From a virus, in IMG/VR virus record IMGVR_UViG_3300032288_002811, positions 1-64,000 of that record: DNA of 64,000 nt. One strand, 5' to 3'. The notes beneath the pieces are model-generated. The model did no database searches. It saw only the letters and a list, made by a program, of their open reading frames with translations, and was not told where the DNA came from. Position 1 is the stretch's first letter. Each line of letters opens with the position of its first letter. This document shows positions 26,101 to 33,935 of the stretch, one piece after another. Both the position numbers and the translations under genes were made by a program.

Positions 26101-27664
26101 TTGCGTTGTTTGATTGAGTAAAAGCTGCATTAGCATATGAACCCGCACTTGTTGCTTTAGTATCTGCTGTATTGGCTGCTGTAAATGCACCATTCGCATA
26201 AACACCAGCAGCAGTTGCCGTGTTGGCTTGTGTGAAAGCACCATTTGCATATGCAGCTGCAGAATTTGCCGTGTAACTTGGTGTATTGGCTGCTAAGAAT
26301 GCCGAGTTGGCATATGAACCAGATGCACCACCTGCTGTATTAGCAACAGCAAATGCTGAGTTTGCATACGAACCAGCAGTTACTGCTTTAGCATCTGCGG
26401 TATTGGCCACACCAAATGCCGTATTGGCATATGTGCCAGAATTTACTGCCTTGGTATCAGCAGTATTAGCAGCAGTAAAAGCGCCGTTGGCATAAGAACC
26501 TGCTGATACACTAGTATTAGCCGCACTAAATGCCGAATTGGCATATGAACCTGATGCTACTGATTTGGCATCGGCTGTATTGGCTGCCGTGAAAGCACCG
26601 TTGGCATAAGAAGCTGCTGAAGTGATATTGGTGTTTTGTGTTAAATCAATACCAACACCGTTATTAGCTGACAAGAATGCTGAGTTGGCATATGAACCTG
26701 CTGAATTGGCTGTACCAAAAGCACCATTAGCATATACACCTGAAGATGTTCCACTTAATGAGGCTGTATTGGCTGTTGCAAATGCACCGTTGGCATATAT
26801 CGCAGCTGAGTTAGCCACACCAAATGCCGTATTGGCATATGTGCCAGAATTTACTGCCTTAGTGTCAGCAGTATTAGCAGCAGTATAACCTGAATTGGCA
26901 TATGAACTGGCTGCTAATCCATTTGTATAAGCTGTGTTTGCTTGAGTATATGCGGAGTTGGCATAAGAACCTGCGGTGTTTCCTTTGTCATATGCATTTG
27001 CAATAACACCAGCAGTATCAACACCACCGATTGTTATCTTACTAGCAATTACATTTGCTTTGACCACATTTGCGGCCACATTTGCATACTTGAATGATGA
27101 GTCAGTAACAATAATATTATTATTTGGTAATACTTCAGGTGTATATTCTTCAAAGAACATCCATTCTTTGGTGCCTGCATCTCTAATAATACCTGTATGA
27201 GCATTTACACCATTATTATAATGTGCTGCAAAACCAATATCAATTACATCAGATGTATAATTACCAATACCCATAATAAACATCGAATCATTTACAACAA
27301 ATGAATTTGTATTGATGTTTGTAGTATTACCAAGAATGTTTAAGTTGCCGGTAACTGTTAGGTTTTGATTTACGTTTAAAGAACCTGTAATTGTACCACC
27401 AGTTAATGGTAATGCATTGTTAGCTGCATCAAACGCTGATTGACCGGTAGTATCACTTTTTTGTACTAGGTCACCATCAGCAGTTCCAGATTTCCACCAG
27501 TATTCAACAACTGGAGAAGAACCAATACCAACAGTCAAACCAAGATAACGATTTCCAACAGACACAGAACTCTTAGCAGTAGCTGTATCTGCATATGGAC
27601 CGTACCTAGAATCGGTCGATAAAGGTGCTTGTATACTTAGATTGTCGTTTAGGGTAATTGCCAT
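23102..27664 (-). CDS. Tail fibre protein, heptad stalk with collagen-like and beta modules (1,520 aa)
   Basis: Domains in order: N-terminal docking domain (1-75, ending SSPVVEYWWKSGTADGDLVQ); a beta module (about 88-215) with GSLNVNQNLTVTGNLNILGN and HTGIIRDAGTKEWMFFEEYT; a heptad stalk (about 225-520). A distinct beta module follows (about 525-750), with a jelly-roll-like stretch NDGNSYQITDGNGSGPAWII. Then come a short collagen-like run GPRGPTGATGTTGATG (about 757-772) and the fibre motif GQVLVKNSSTNYDTGWS. A long stalk (about 800-1385) leads to a C-terminal beta tip (about 1386-1520) opening GGTVSGLVTFSSNTVF. The protein is very rich in Ala, Asn, Ser and Thr and poor in charged residues. 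It is probably a trimeric fibre. Confidence 0.88.
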   Translation of the reverse strand: MAITLNDNLSIQAPLSTDSRYGPYADTATAKSSVSVGNRYLGLTVGIGSSPVVEYWWKSGTADGDLVQKSDTTGQSAFDAANNALPLTGGTITGSLNVNQNLTVTGNLNILGNTTNINTNSFVVNDSMFIMGIGNYTSDVIDIGFAAHYNNGVNAHTGIIRDAGTKEWMFFEEYTPEVLPNNNIIVTDSSFKYANVAANVVKANVIASKITIGGVDTAGVIANAYDKGNTAGSYANSAYTQANTAYTNGLAASSYANSGYTAANTADTKAVNSGTYANTAFGVANSAAIYANGAFATANTASLSGTSSGVYANGAFGTANSAGSYANSAFLSANNGVGIDLTQNTNITSAASYANGAFTAANTADAKSVASGSYANSAFSAANTSVSAGSYANGAFTAANTADTKAVNSGTYANTAFGVANTADAKAVTAGSYANSAFAVANTAGGASGSYANSAFLAANTPSYTANSAAAYANGAFTQANTATAAGVYANGAFTAANTADTKATSAGSYANAAFTQSNNATQVSGWKANTIIFANNNGYLSNTSNLEYFTSNNAFKISGNVNSVGANVALGVVDNLHIYGGAPGQYLITDGTGVLSFADIEAPATTSYTADSLSLTNGVYVSGSVTDTQTLNDGNSYQITDGNGSGPAWIITFTFSGITSFNRIVANIDYTPASGHIIYFQIYNNSTSSWDNIGSYSGANGYAQYALEVLGYTSYISAGAVQARLYHSNAGNTGHASKIDYFALEQTVTGGQGPRGPTGATGTTGATGNGVASGGTTGQVLVKNSSTNYDTGWSSDLINAYAGANSAGSYANAAFLQANTATPAGVYANSAFAGANTADAKAVTAGSYANSAFAAANSASGAASAGVYANGAFTVANSSSSYANAAFAAANSASGASSAGVYANSAFLAANTPSYVANSAAIYANGAFTQANTATSAGVYANGAFTQANTATTNAATADAKAVTSGSYANSAFTVANTAALNATSAFNVANSAFESVVPAAIYANGAFIAANTADSKAVGAGSYANGAFAAANAASSASASSYANSAFLTANTPSYTANSAASYANGAFAAANAASSASASSYANSAFLQANTPSYTANSAASYANGAFTQANTATSAGVYANGAFTAANAASSASASSYANGAFISANSAGVYANSAFGIANNITAASSYANSAFLTANTPSNVANSAALYANGAFTQANNVTAASSYANSAFLSANTPSYVANSAASYANGAFTAANAASSASASSYANSGFAVANSAASYANSSFSQSNTAATNASTADAKAVSAGTYANGAFTAANTADAKGTSAGSYANAAFSTANNVTAAAGYANGAFTQANTAATNALSAGSYANAAFGIANTAGTNATGAGSYANSAFTTANNALPKAGGTVSGLVTFSSNTVFQQSQENFQSKSSSSGATTYDYSTGATFYHTGVGGNITATITGLDNTSSRVSTFVCIIAQGATPYIVNSISVNGSTPTIKWLNATTGVGVANRVDVITFTLINVSGTFTILGQLNSYG
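23513..25260 (-). repeat. 21-bp (heptad) repeat stalk of the 1,520-aa fibre
   Basis: The stretch encodes heptads of the ANxAxxY / ANSAFxx type, such as SYANSAFLTANTPSYTANSAA. A second shorter stalk lies at about 26100-26960. Confidence 0.85.
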
Positions 27665-27667
27665 GTC

Positions 27668-29320
27668 TTAACTCAATGTTATTGAACCGCTAGTTGTTGT
27701 TGCGAAGCCTGATATGTATATCTTATATGATACTCCAGTCCAATATGAACTTGGTGAAGTAACGTTTTGTGTTACAGGTCCCAAAATGAATTGGCCTGAA
27801 CCGATACTACCATTATTTAGAGCAGTATTATACCAAGAAGTTTTGGTTGAATAACTAGCAGGTACTGCAAACCATACATATTGTCCACTAGCATTCCATG
27901 TGATTGATATTGAACCAGATGAATCGGAAACAACTTTGTTTGTTGTGCCTGCTTCAATTGCAGCTGCGATAGAAGAACCTGTTGGTTGCGATGAGGCCAC
28001 ACCCCAGAAGTATGGATAAATTCCAGTAGTAGATGTACTACCACCAGAGAAAGAATTTTGTGCAGCTTGTGGATTGGTAGTTAACAATACAGCAGCTGTA
28101 TTACTATCAGTACCACCTTTGTTATTTAATTTTGCTACACCAGCACTATAGTTTCCATCACCAGCCCAAGTTGTTGTACCATTAACAATCGTAAATGTAT
28201 CTGTATAAGAAGCTGTGTAAGAATAGTTTTGATTATTTGGATCTTCATAACCAAACTGAGAAGCAACATTAGATGTAGTAGAACTTGTTGGATTTGTACA
28301 TGCAGAAATTTGACTTCCATCACGTGTGAAACGTAATTGTGTAAACGGTCCTGCATCATTCTTAATACCAGTCAACGTCATTGATTGATTGACAGAAACA
28401 CCAATTTCATATGTACCAGAAACACTTGGTGAGAATGAAAGTGTTGGTACTGTGTAAGATGGTCCTAATGTTGGGAATAATATTGCGTCTAATGCTTGCA
28501 CGATTGTATATGTTTTCCATGTTGATGCTGGCGTAGGAGCTGCACCACCAACTTGAATGCTTGTAACTGAATTGGCAATTGATGTATTATATGATAATGC
28601 ATTATTGGCTTGCAAGAATGCTGCATTGGCTGTTTGTCTTGCAAAAGAATCTTGTGCAGTCGCCGCAGCTGAAGATGCTGAATTTGCCGCATCAAAAGCT
28701 AAGTTAGCAAAAGTGCTGGCAGAGTTAGCTGCTTGGAATGCACCATTAGCATAATTGGTCGCAGCGATTACATTATTTGCAATTGCAAAAGCAGCATTGG
28801 CATATGTGCCGGAGTTTATTGCTCTAACATCAGCAGTATTAGCAGCTGTAAATGCACCATTGGCATAACCGGATGCTGAATTTGCCGTGTAACTTGGCGT
28901 GTTGGCTTGTAAGAATGCTGAGTTAGCATAATCACCAGAAGAATTCGCAGCCGTAAATGCTGAATTGGCTTGTGTTCTAACCCATAAATCAGTAGAATTA
29001 TTTGCTTTATCGAATGCAGCATTAGCATACAATGCAGCCGAATTGGCGGTATAACTTGGTGTGTTGGCTTGTAAGAATGCTGAATTGGCATATGAACCAG
29101 CTGCGCTACCTGAAGCAATATTAGCAACTGCAAAAGCAGAATTGGCATATACACCTGCAGAATTTGCTGTTGTGAATGCTGAATTGGATTGTGTTCTGGC
29201 AAAACTATCAAGTATAGTATTTGCTACTACTTTCCAAGCGTTATTGGCCTCATTGTAAATGTATGTTTTTCCATTTACAATTGTTGTTTCGTTATCTGAA
29301 GGTGATGTTGGGAATGCCAT
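27668..29320 (-). CDS. Tail fibre protein, short heptad stalk with large tip (550 aa)
   Basis: Residues 1-45 are a compact attachment domain (GKTYIYNEANNAWKVV) often seen at the start of aquatic phage fibre proteins. The heptad stalk (about 45-250) contains the Arg/Trp motifs DSFARTQ, DLWVRTQ and DSFARQT. The C-terminal 300 residues form a beta-rich tip. It includes SFSPSVSGTYEIGVSVNQSM, a segment PYFWGVASSQPTG, and the ending WYNTALNNGSIGSGQF followed by WTGVSYKIYISGFATT. The tip is unlike the other fibres here, so it may bind a different receptor or cap a different stalk. No enzyme motif is seen. Confidence 0.86.
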   Translation of the reverse strand: MAFPTSPSDNETTIVNGKTYIYNEANNAWKVVANTILDSFARTQSNSAFTTANSAGVYANSAFAVANIASGSAAGSYANSAFLQANTPSYTANSAALYANAAFDKANNSTDLWVRTQANSAFTAANSSGDYANSAFLQANTPSYTANSASGYANGAFTAANTADVRAINSGTYANAAFAIANNVIAATNYANGAFQAANSASTFANLAFDAANSASSAAATAQDSFARQTANAAFLQANNALSYNTSIANSVTSIQVGGAAPTPASTWKTYTIVQALDAILFPTLGPSYTVPTLSFSPSVSGTYEIGVSVNQSMTLTGIKNDAGPFTQLRFTRDGSQISACTNPTSSTTSNVASQFGYEDPNNQNYSYTASYTDTFTIVNGTTTWAGDGNYSAGVAKLNNKGGTDSNTAAVLLTTNPQAAQNSFSGGSTSTTGIYPYFWGVASSQPTGSSIAAAIEAGTTNKVVSDSSGSISITWNASGQYVWFAVPASYSTKTSWYNTALNNGSIGSGQFILGPVTQNVTSPSSYWTGVSYKIYISGFATTTSGSITLS

Positions 29321-29336
29321 ATTGTTTTTTGCTTAT

Positions 29337-29344
29337 TATTTATT
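29337..29344 (-). promoter_or_regulatory. Possible late promoter upstream of the 550-aa fibre (one mismatch)
   Basis: AATAAATA on the minus strand, 17 nt before the fibre ATG. One mismatch to TATAAATA and a very short leader make this a weak candidate. Confidence 0.25.
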
Positions 29345-29352
29345 TAGATAAT

Positions 29353-32300
29353 TCAATTATATTTCCAGCCTGAAGATGATATATCGATCCAAACATTTGA
29401 TAATCCATCGTATATATATTCGTACAAAATATCATCATTTGAAGACCACCATTGGTCACCTGCCTTAGCAGAACCTGGTGAATTAATTGAAACAGTATAT
29501 GTTATACCAGATGGTGTGTTGGCTTTTGCAAATGCGGAGTTAGCATATGAACCTGCTGAATTGGCAGCAATGAATGCGGAGTTTGCCTGAGTTCTAACCC
29601 ATGCATCAGATGCATTGTTAGCAGCTGCAAATGCTGAGTTGGCATATACACCAGCAGAGTTGGCAGTAGTAAACGATCCATTAGCATACAACGCAGCCGA
29701 ATTGGCAACATCACTTGGAGTATTAGCAGTTAAGAATGCTGAGTTGGCAGTAGTAAACGATCCATTAGCATACAACGCAGCCGAATTGGCAACATCACTT
29801 GGAGTATTTGCGCTTAAGAAGGCAGAGTTGGCATATACACTAGCAGAATTTGCAGTAGTAAATGCACCATTAGCATATACACCTGCTGATGTTGCACTGT
29901 TTGCAGTTGTAAATGCAGAGTTGGCATATACACCAGCAGAATTTGCAGAACTATAAGCAGAATTGGCATATACACCACTTGAGTTAGCAGCAATAAAGGA
30001 TGCGTTTGCATATGCACCAGCACTTTCGGCCTTATCATTTGCGGTGTTAGCAATACTAAATGCGGAGTTGGCATAATCACCAGCAGTTACTGCCTTTGGT
30101 TCACTATTAGCTTGTGTGAATGCACCATTTGCATATAAAGATGCAGAGTTAGCAACACCAAACGAAGAGTTGGCATAATCACCAGCAGTTACTGCTTTAG
30201 CATCAGCAACATTGGCAGCAGTGAAGGCACCGTTAGCGTATAGTGATGATGAATTAGCAACACCGAATGATGAGTTAGCATAGTTACCGGCTGTGACTGC
30301 TTTGGCATCAGCAACATTAGCTGCTGAGAAAGCACCGTTAGCATATAGTGATGCTGAATTAGCGACTTCAAAACCAGAATTTGCTTGTACAAAAGCACCA
30401 TTTGCATAAAAAGATGCTGAGTTAGCAACTTTTGATACTAAACCCATATCTAATGTATCACCATTAGGTGAAGTAATTGATAATGAGCCTGAACCGGTGT
30501 TACTTAATTTGATACCATCAACATTAATAGAACCTGGACCAACATACAAATCTCGCCAAACATAATCTGCATTACCTAACTGATAAGTATTTGTTACTGT
30601 TGGTAGGATATTTGCTGTCATCAGCAAGTCACCCGTCATTGTGTCACCAGATTTACTTAACTTTGTATTAGCTGTTGCAAATGCACCGTTAGCATATACC
30701 GCTGCTGAGTTGGCAGTATAGCTTGGTGTATTTGCTTGTAAGAAGGCAGCATTTGCGTACAGTGATGCAGAGTTAGCGACACCAAATGAACTATTAGCAT
30801 ATGAACCTGCTGTAACTGCCTTAGCATCAGCAACATTAGCTGCTGAGAAAGCACCGTTGGCATATAAAGATGCGGAGTTAGCGACACCAAATGAACTATT
30901 AGCATATGAACCAGCAGTTACTGCCTTGGCATCTGCTGTAGCAGCATTAATAGTCGCTGTATTTGCTTGGTCATATGCAGAGTTAGCATATACACCAGCA
31001 GTTACTGCTTTAGCATCTGCTGTATTGGCTGCCGTGAATGCACCGTTGGCATATAAAGATGCTGAATTGGCAACACCAAATGAACTATTAGCATACGAAC
31101 CTGCTGTAACTGCTTTAGAATCTGCCGTAGCAGCATTAGTGGTTGCTGTGTTTGCTTGGCCATATGCTGAATTGGCATAGACACCAGCTGTGACTGCTTT
31201 TGAATCTGCCGTAGCAGCATTAGTGGTTGCTGTGTTTGCTTGGCTATATGCAGAGTTAGCATATGAACCAGATGTTACTGCCTTGGCATCAGCGGTGTTG
31301 GAAGATATGAATGCTGAATTGGCATACGAAGCAGCAGAGGTTGCTCTATCAAGTGAAGAATTTGCGATAGAAAAAGCAGCATTCGCATAACTTCCAGCAT
31401 TTACTGCTTTAATATCAGCAGTATTAGCAGTTGCAAATGCACCATTGGCATAATCAGATGCTGAATTGGCCGTGTAACTTGGTGTATTTGCTTGTAAGAA
31501 AGCCGCATTGGCATAACTTCCAGCATTTACTGCATTGGTATCAGCAGTATTAGCAGTTGCAAATGCAGAGTTAGCATAAGAACCAGAAGTTACTGCCTTA
31601 GCATCAGCTGTTGCAGCATTAGTTGTTGCTGTATTCGCCTGAGTGAAACCTGAGTTGGCATAACTAGCAGCACTTGTTGATTTAGAATCTGCGGTATTGG
31701 CTGCACCAAAGGCTGCATTAGCATACGTGCCAGAATTTACTGCCTTGGTGTCTGCTGTATTGGCTGCATCAAATGCTGAGTTGGCATATTGAGAAGCACC
31801 AGCTGCATTGTTTGCTGCTGTGTTTGCTTGCGTGTATGCATTTCCAATATAAGAAGCTACATTGACCTGGCCAAGTGTAATATGGTCTGCTTCCAAATCA
31901 CCTTTAAATCTCCATGCTTGAACGTTTGCAAGATGAAAACTAGCATCAAGAAGATTAATTAGATTATTTGATTGAATTTCAGGTGTATAACCTTGGAAGA
32001 AAATCCATTCCTTTTCATTTGGATCTCTGAATATACCTGTGTGAGCACCAGAACTTGTATCAGTATCATAATAATGTCCAATAATACCAATGTCAACTGC
32101 ATCTGATGCATAATTACCATTTGCTAAGTATATTAAAGAATCACCTAATGTAATACTTTGTGTGCTAATTGTTGTTGTATTACCAAGAACTGTTAAATTA
32201 CCACTAATTGTTGCATCACCAGTAACACTTAAATTACCTGTAATTGTACCACCAGATGCAGATAATGCTGTATTGGCTGCATCAAAAGCTGCATTGGCAT

Positions 32301-33900
32301 ACGAACTTGCAGATAATGCATTGAGTACACCTGTGTTTGCTTTGGTATATGCAGAATTGGCATAACCGCCAGATGTTACTGCCTTAGCATCAGCTGTTGC
32401 AGCATTTGTAGTTGCAGTATTCGCTTGTGTAAAACCTGAGTTAGCATATACACCAGCAGATGTTGCTTTATCATCAGCAGTATTAGCTGCAATGAATGCT
32501 GTGTTAGCGTATATACCAGACACAACTGCTTTAGCATCTGCTGTTGCAGCATCAGTTGTTGCTGTGTTTGCTTGGTCGTATGCAGAATTGGCGTATGATC
32601 CGGAACTGAATGAACTATTAGCTGCACCGAATGCAGAGTTGGCGTATGAACCAGCAGTTACTGCTTTAGCATCTGCTGTAGCAGCATTAGTAGTTGCTGT
32701 ATTAGCCTTACTAAAACTAGAATTGGCATATGCAGCACCAGCAGATGCTTTGTTATCAGCCGTATTAGCTGCACTAAATGCAGAGTTGGCATATACACCT
32801 GATGTTACTGCTTTAGCATCTGCGGTATTAGCTGCATCAAATGCTGAGTTAGCATACGCACCGGAATTTATTGCTTTAGCATCTGCGGTATTAGCTGCAT
32901 CAAATGCTGAGTTAGCATACGCACCGGAATTTATTGCCTTGGTGTCTGCCGTTGCAGCATTAGTTGTTGCTGTGTTTGCTTGGTCGTATGCAGAATTGGC
33001 GTATGAACCTGATGATACTCCAACAGTAGATGCCGAGTTGGCCGCATCAAAAGCACCATTAGCATATACACCAGAACTTGTTGCATAATCTGTGGCAGTA
33101 TTTGCTTGGCCATATGCAGAGTTGGCATATGTACCAGAATTTACTGCCTTGGTGTCTGCTGTATTAGCTTTGCTAAAACCTGAATTGGCATATGAACCGG
33201 CTGATACTGCCTTGGTGTCTGCCGTTGCAGCATTAGTTGTTGCTGTATTCGCCTGAGTGAAACCTGAGTTAGCATATACACCAGCAGATGTTGCTTTGGT
33301 GTCGGCAGTCGCAGCATTTGTAGTTGCGGTATTTGCTTGTCCATATGCTGAATTGGCATATGAACCGGATGTTACTGCTTTGGCATCAGCCGTAGCAGCA
33401 TTTGTAGTTGCGGTATTTGCTTGTTCATATGCAGAATTGGCATATGATCCTGATGTTGTTCCACCAGCAGTTGCGGTATTAGCTAAATCAAATGCACTAT
33501 TAGCGTATGAACCGGCAGAAGTTGCGTAATTTACTCCAGCATTGGCGGTAGTAAATGAGGAGTTGGCATAATCACCAGCAGAATTGGCTGTAATAAAAGC
33601 ACTATTGGCATATAAGGCCGCAGAATTGGCTACACCTCTTGCCACACCATCGGTAGCAGAACCGGTAGACATGGCATTCGCAAACGAAAATGCCGCATTG
33701 GCATATATGAATGCACCGTTTGCATAGGTGGCTGCACTTGAAGTGTCTCTAGCAGAAGCAACTGGAAAACCACCTGGAGTCGATCCATCATGTACAACAA
33801 GAATTTTCTTGGTAGTATCAACCGTAACTTCAGCCACAGCACCCGTAAAGGTGCTTGTTGATGTGGTGTTACCTCTTCTTAATTGAAATTGTGTAGACAT
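29353..33900 (-). CDS. Tail fibre protein, long heptad stalk (1,515 aa)
   Basis: The N-terminus (1-45) is an MTD-type docking strand set: FQLRRGNTTSTSTFTGAVAE, then a DTTKKILVVHDGSTPGG pattern. Heptad stalk segments (about 50-540, 690-1080, 1155-1455) are broken by two beta modules. The first (about 543-685) has GNLSVTGDATISGNLTVLGN and HTGIFRDPNEKEWIFFQGYT. The second (about 1082-1154) has GNADYVWRDLYVGPGSINVD. The C-terminal 55 residues contain AGDQWWSSNDDILYEYIYDG and a Trp-rich ending. The stalk contains perfect tandem duplications of 63 bp and near-tandem 84-bp-spaced copies. The overall design matches the other fibres in the cluster. Confidence 0.88.
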   Translation of the reverse strand: MSTQFQLRRGNTTSTSTFTGAVAEVTVDTTKKILVVHDGSTPGGFPVASARDTSSAATYANGAFIYANAAFSFANAMSTGSATDGVARGVANSAALYANSAFITANSAGDYANSSFTTANAGVNYATSAGSYANSAFDLANTATAGGTTSGSYANSAYEQANTATTNAATADAKAVTSGSYANSAYGQANTATTNAATADTKATSAGVYANSGFTQANTATTNAATADTKAVSAGSYANSGFSKANTADTKAVNSGTYANSAYGQANTATDYATSSGVYANGAFDAANSASTVGVSSGSYANSAYDQANTATTNAATADTKAINSGAYANSAFDAANTADAKAINSGAYANSAFDAANTADAKAVTSGVYANSAFSAANTADNKASAGAAYANSSFSKANTATTNAATADAKAVTAGSYANSAFGAANSSFSSGSYANSAYDQANTATTDAATADAKAVVSGIYANTAFIAANTADDKATSAGVYANSGFTQANTATTNAATADAKAVTSGGYANSAYTKANTGVLNALSASSYANAAFDAANTALSASGGTITGNLSVTGDATISGNLTVLGNTTTISTQSITLGDSLIYLANGNYASDAVDIGIIGHYYDTDTSSGAHTGIFRDPNEKEWIFFQGYTPEIQSNNLINLLDASFHLANVQAWRFKGDLEADHITLGQVNVASYIGNAYTQANTAANNAAGASQYANSAFDAANTADTKAVNSGTYANAAFGAANTADSKSTSAASYANSGFTQANTATTNAATADAKAVTSGSYANSAFATANTADTNAVNAGSYANAAFLQANTPSYTANSASDYANGAFATANTADIKAVNAGSYANAAFSIANSSLDRATSAASYANSAFISSNTADAKAVTSGSYANSAYSQANTATTNAATADSKAVTAGVYANSAYGQANTATTNAATADSKAVTAGSYANSSFGVANSASLYANGAFTAANTADAKAVTAGVYANSAYDQANTATINAATADAKAVTAGSYANSSFGVANSASLYANGAFSAANVADAKAVTAGSYANSSFGVANSASLYANAAFLQANTPSYTANSAAVYANGAFATANTKLSKSGDTMTGDLLMTANILPTVTNTYQLGNADYVWRDLYVGPGSINVDGIKLSNTGSGSLSITSPNGDTLDMGLVSKVANSASFYANGAFVQANSGFEVANSASLYANGAFSAANVADAKAVTAGNYANSSFGVANSSSLYANGAFTAANVADAKAVTAGDYANSSFGVANSASLYANGAFTQANSEPKAVTAGDYANSAFSIANTANDKAESAGAYANASFIAANSSGVYANSAYSSANSAGVYANSAFTTANSATSAGVYANGAFTTANSASVYANSAFLSANTPSDVANSAALYANGSFTTANSAFLTANTPSDVANSAALYANGSFTTANSAGVYANSAFAAANNASDAWVRTQANSAFIAANSAGSYANSAFAKANTPSGITYTVSINSPGSAKAGDQWWSSNDDILYEYIYDGLSNVWIDISSSGWKYN
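29657..29808 (-). repeat. Two identical 68-bp segments spaced 84 bp apart
   Basis: Bases 29657-29724 recur without change at 29741-29808. The spacing of 84 bp is exactly four heptads (4 x 21). The copies encode the NSAFLTANTPSDVANSAAL-type block of the 1,515-aa fibre. Confidence 0.9.
32810..32935 (-). repeat. Perfect 63-bp tandem duplication in a fibre gene
   Basis: Bases 32810-32872 are repeated without change at 32873-32935. The unit is three heptads, reading ANTADAKAINSGAYANSAFD twice in the protein. The absence of substitutions between copies implies a very recent event. Confidence 0.95.
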
Positions 33901-33927
33901 GAATGCTTAATCCGTTATTTTATTATT

Positions 33928-33935
33928 TATTTATG
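33928..33935 (-). promoter_or_regulatory. Probable late promoter for the 1,515-aa fibre (CATAAATA)
   Basis: CATAAATA on the minus strand, one base from consensus, overlaps the stop codon of the giant fibre gene and lies 28 nt before the next ATG. Confidence 0.45.

Noticed and set aside
32492-33088. Long Ala/Leu-rich open frames on the plus strand opposite the fibre genes (also near 23463, 24069, 35228, 36236, 41006, 41513, 49664)
   Set aside because: They mirror the 21-bp repeat of the sense gene, lack ribosome sites, and give low-complexity Ala-Leu-Tyr patterns expected from reading the repeat backwards.
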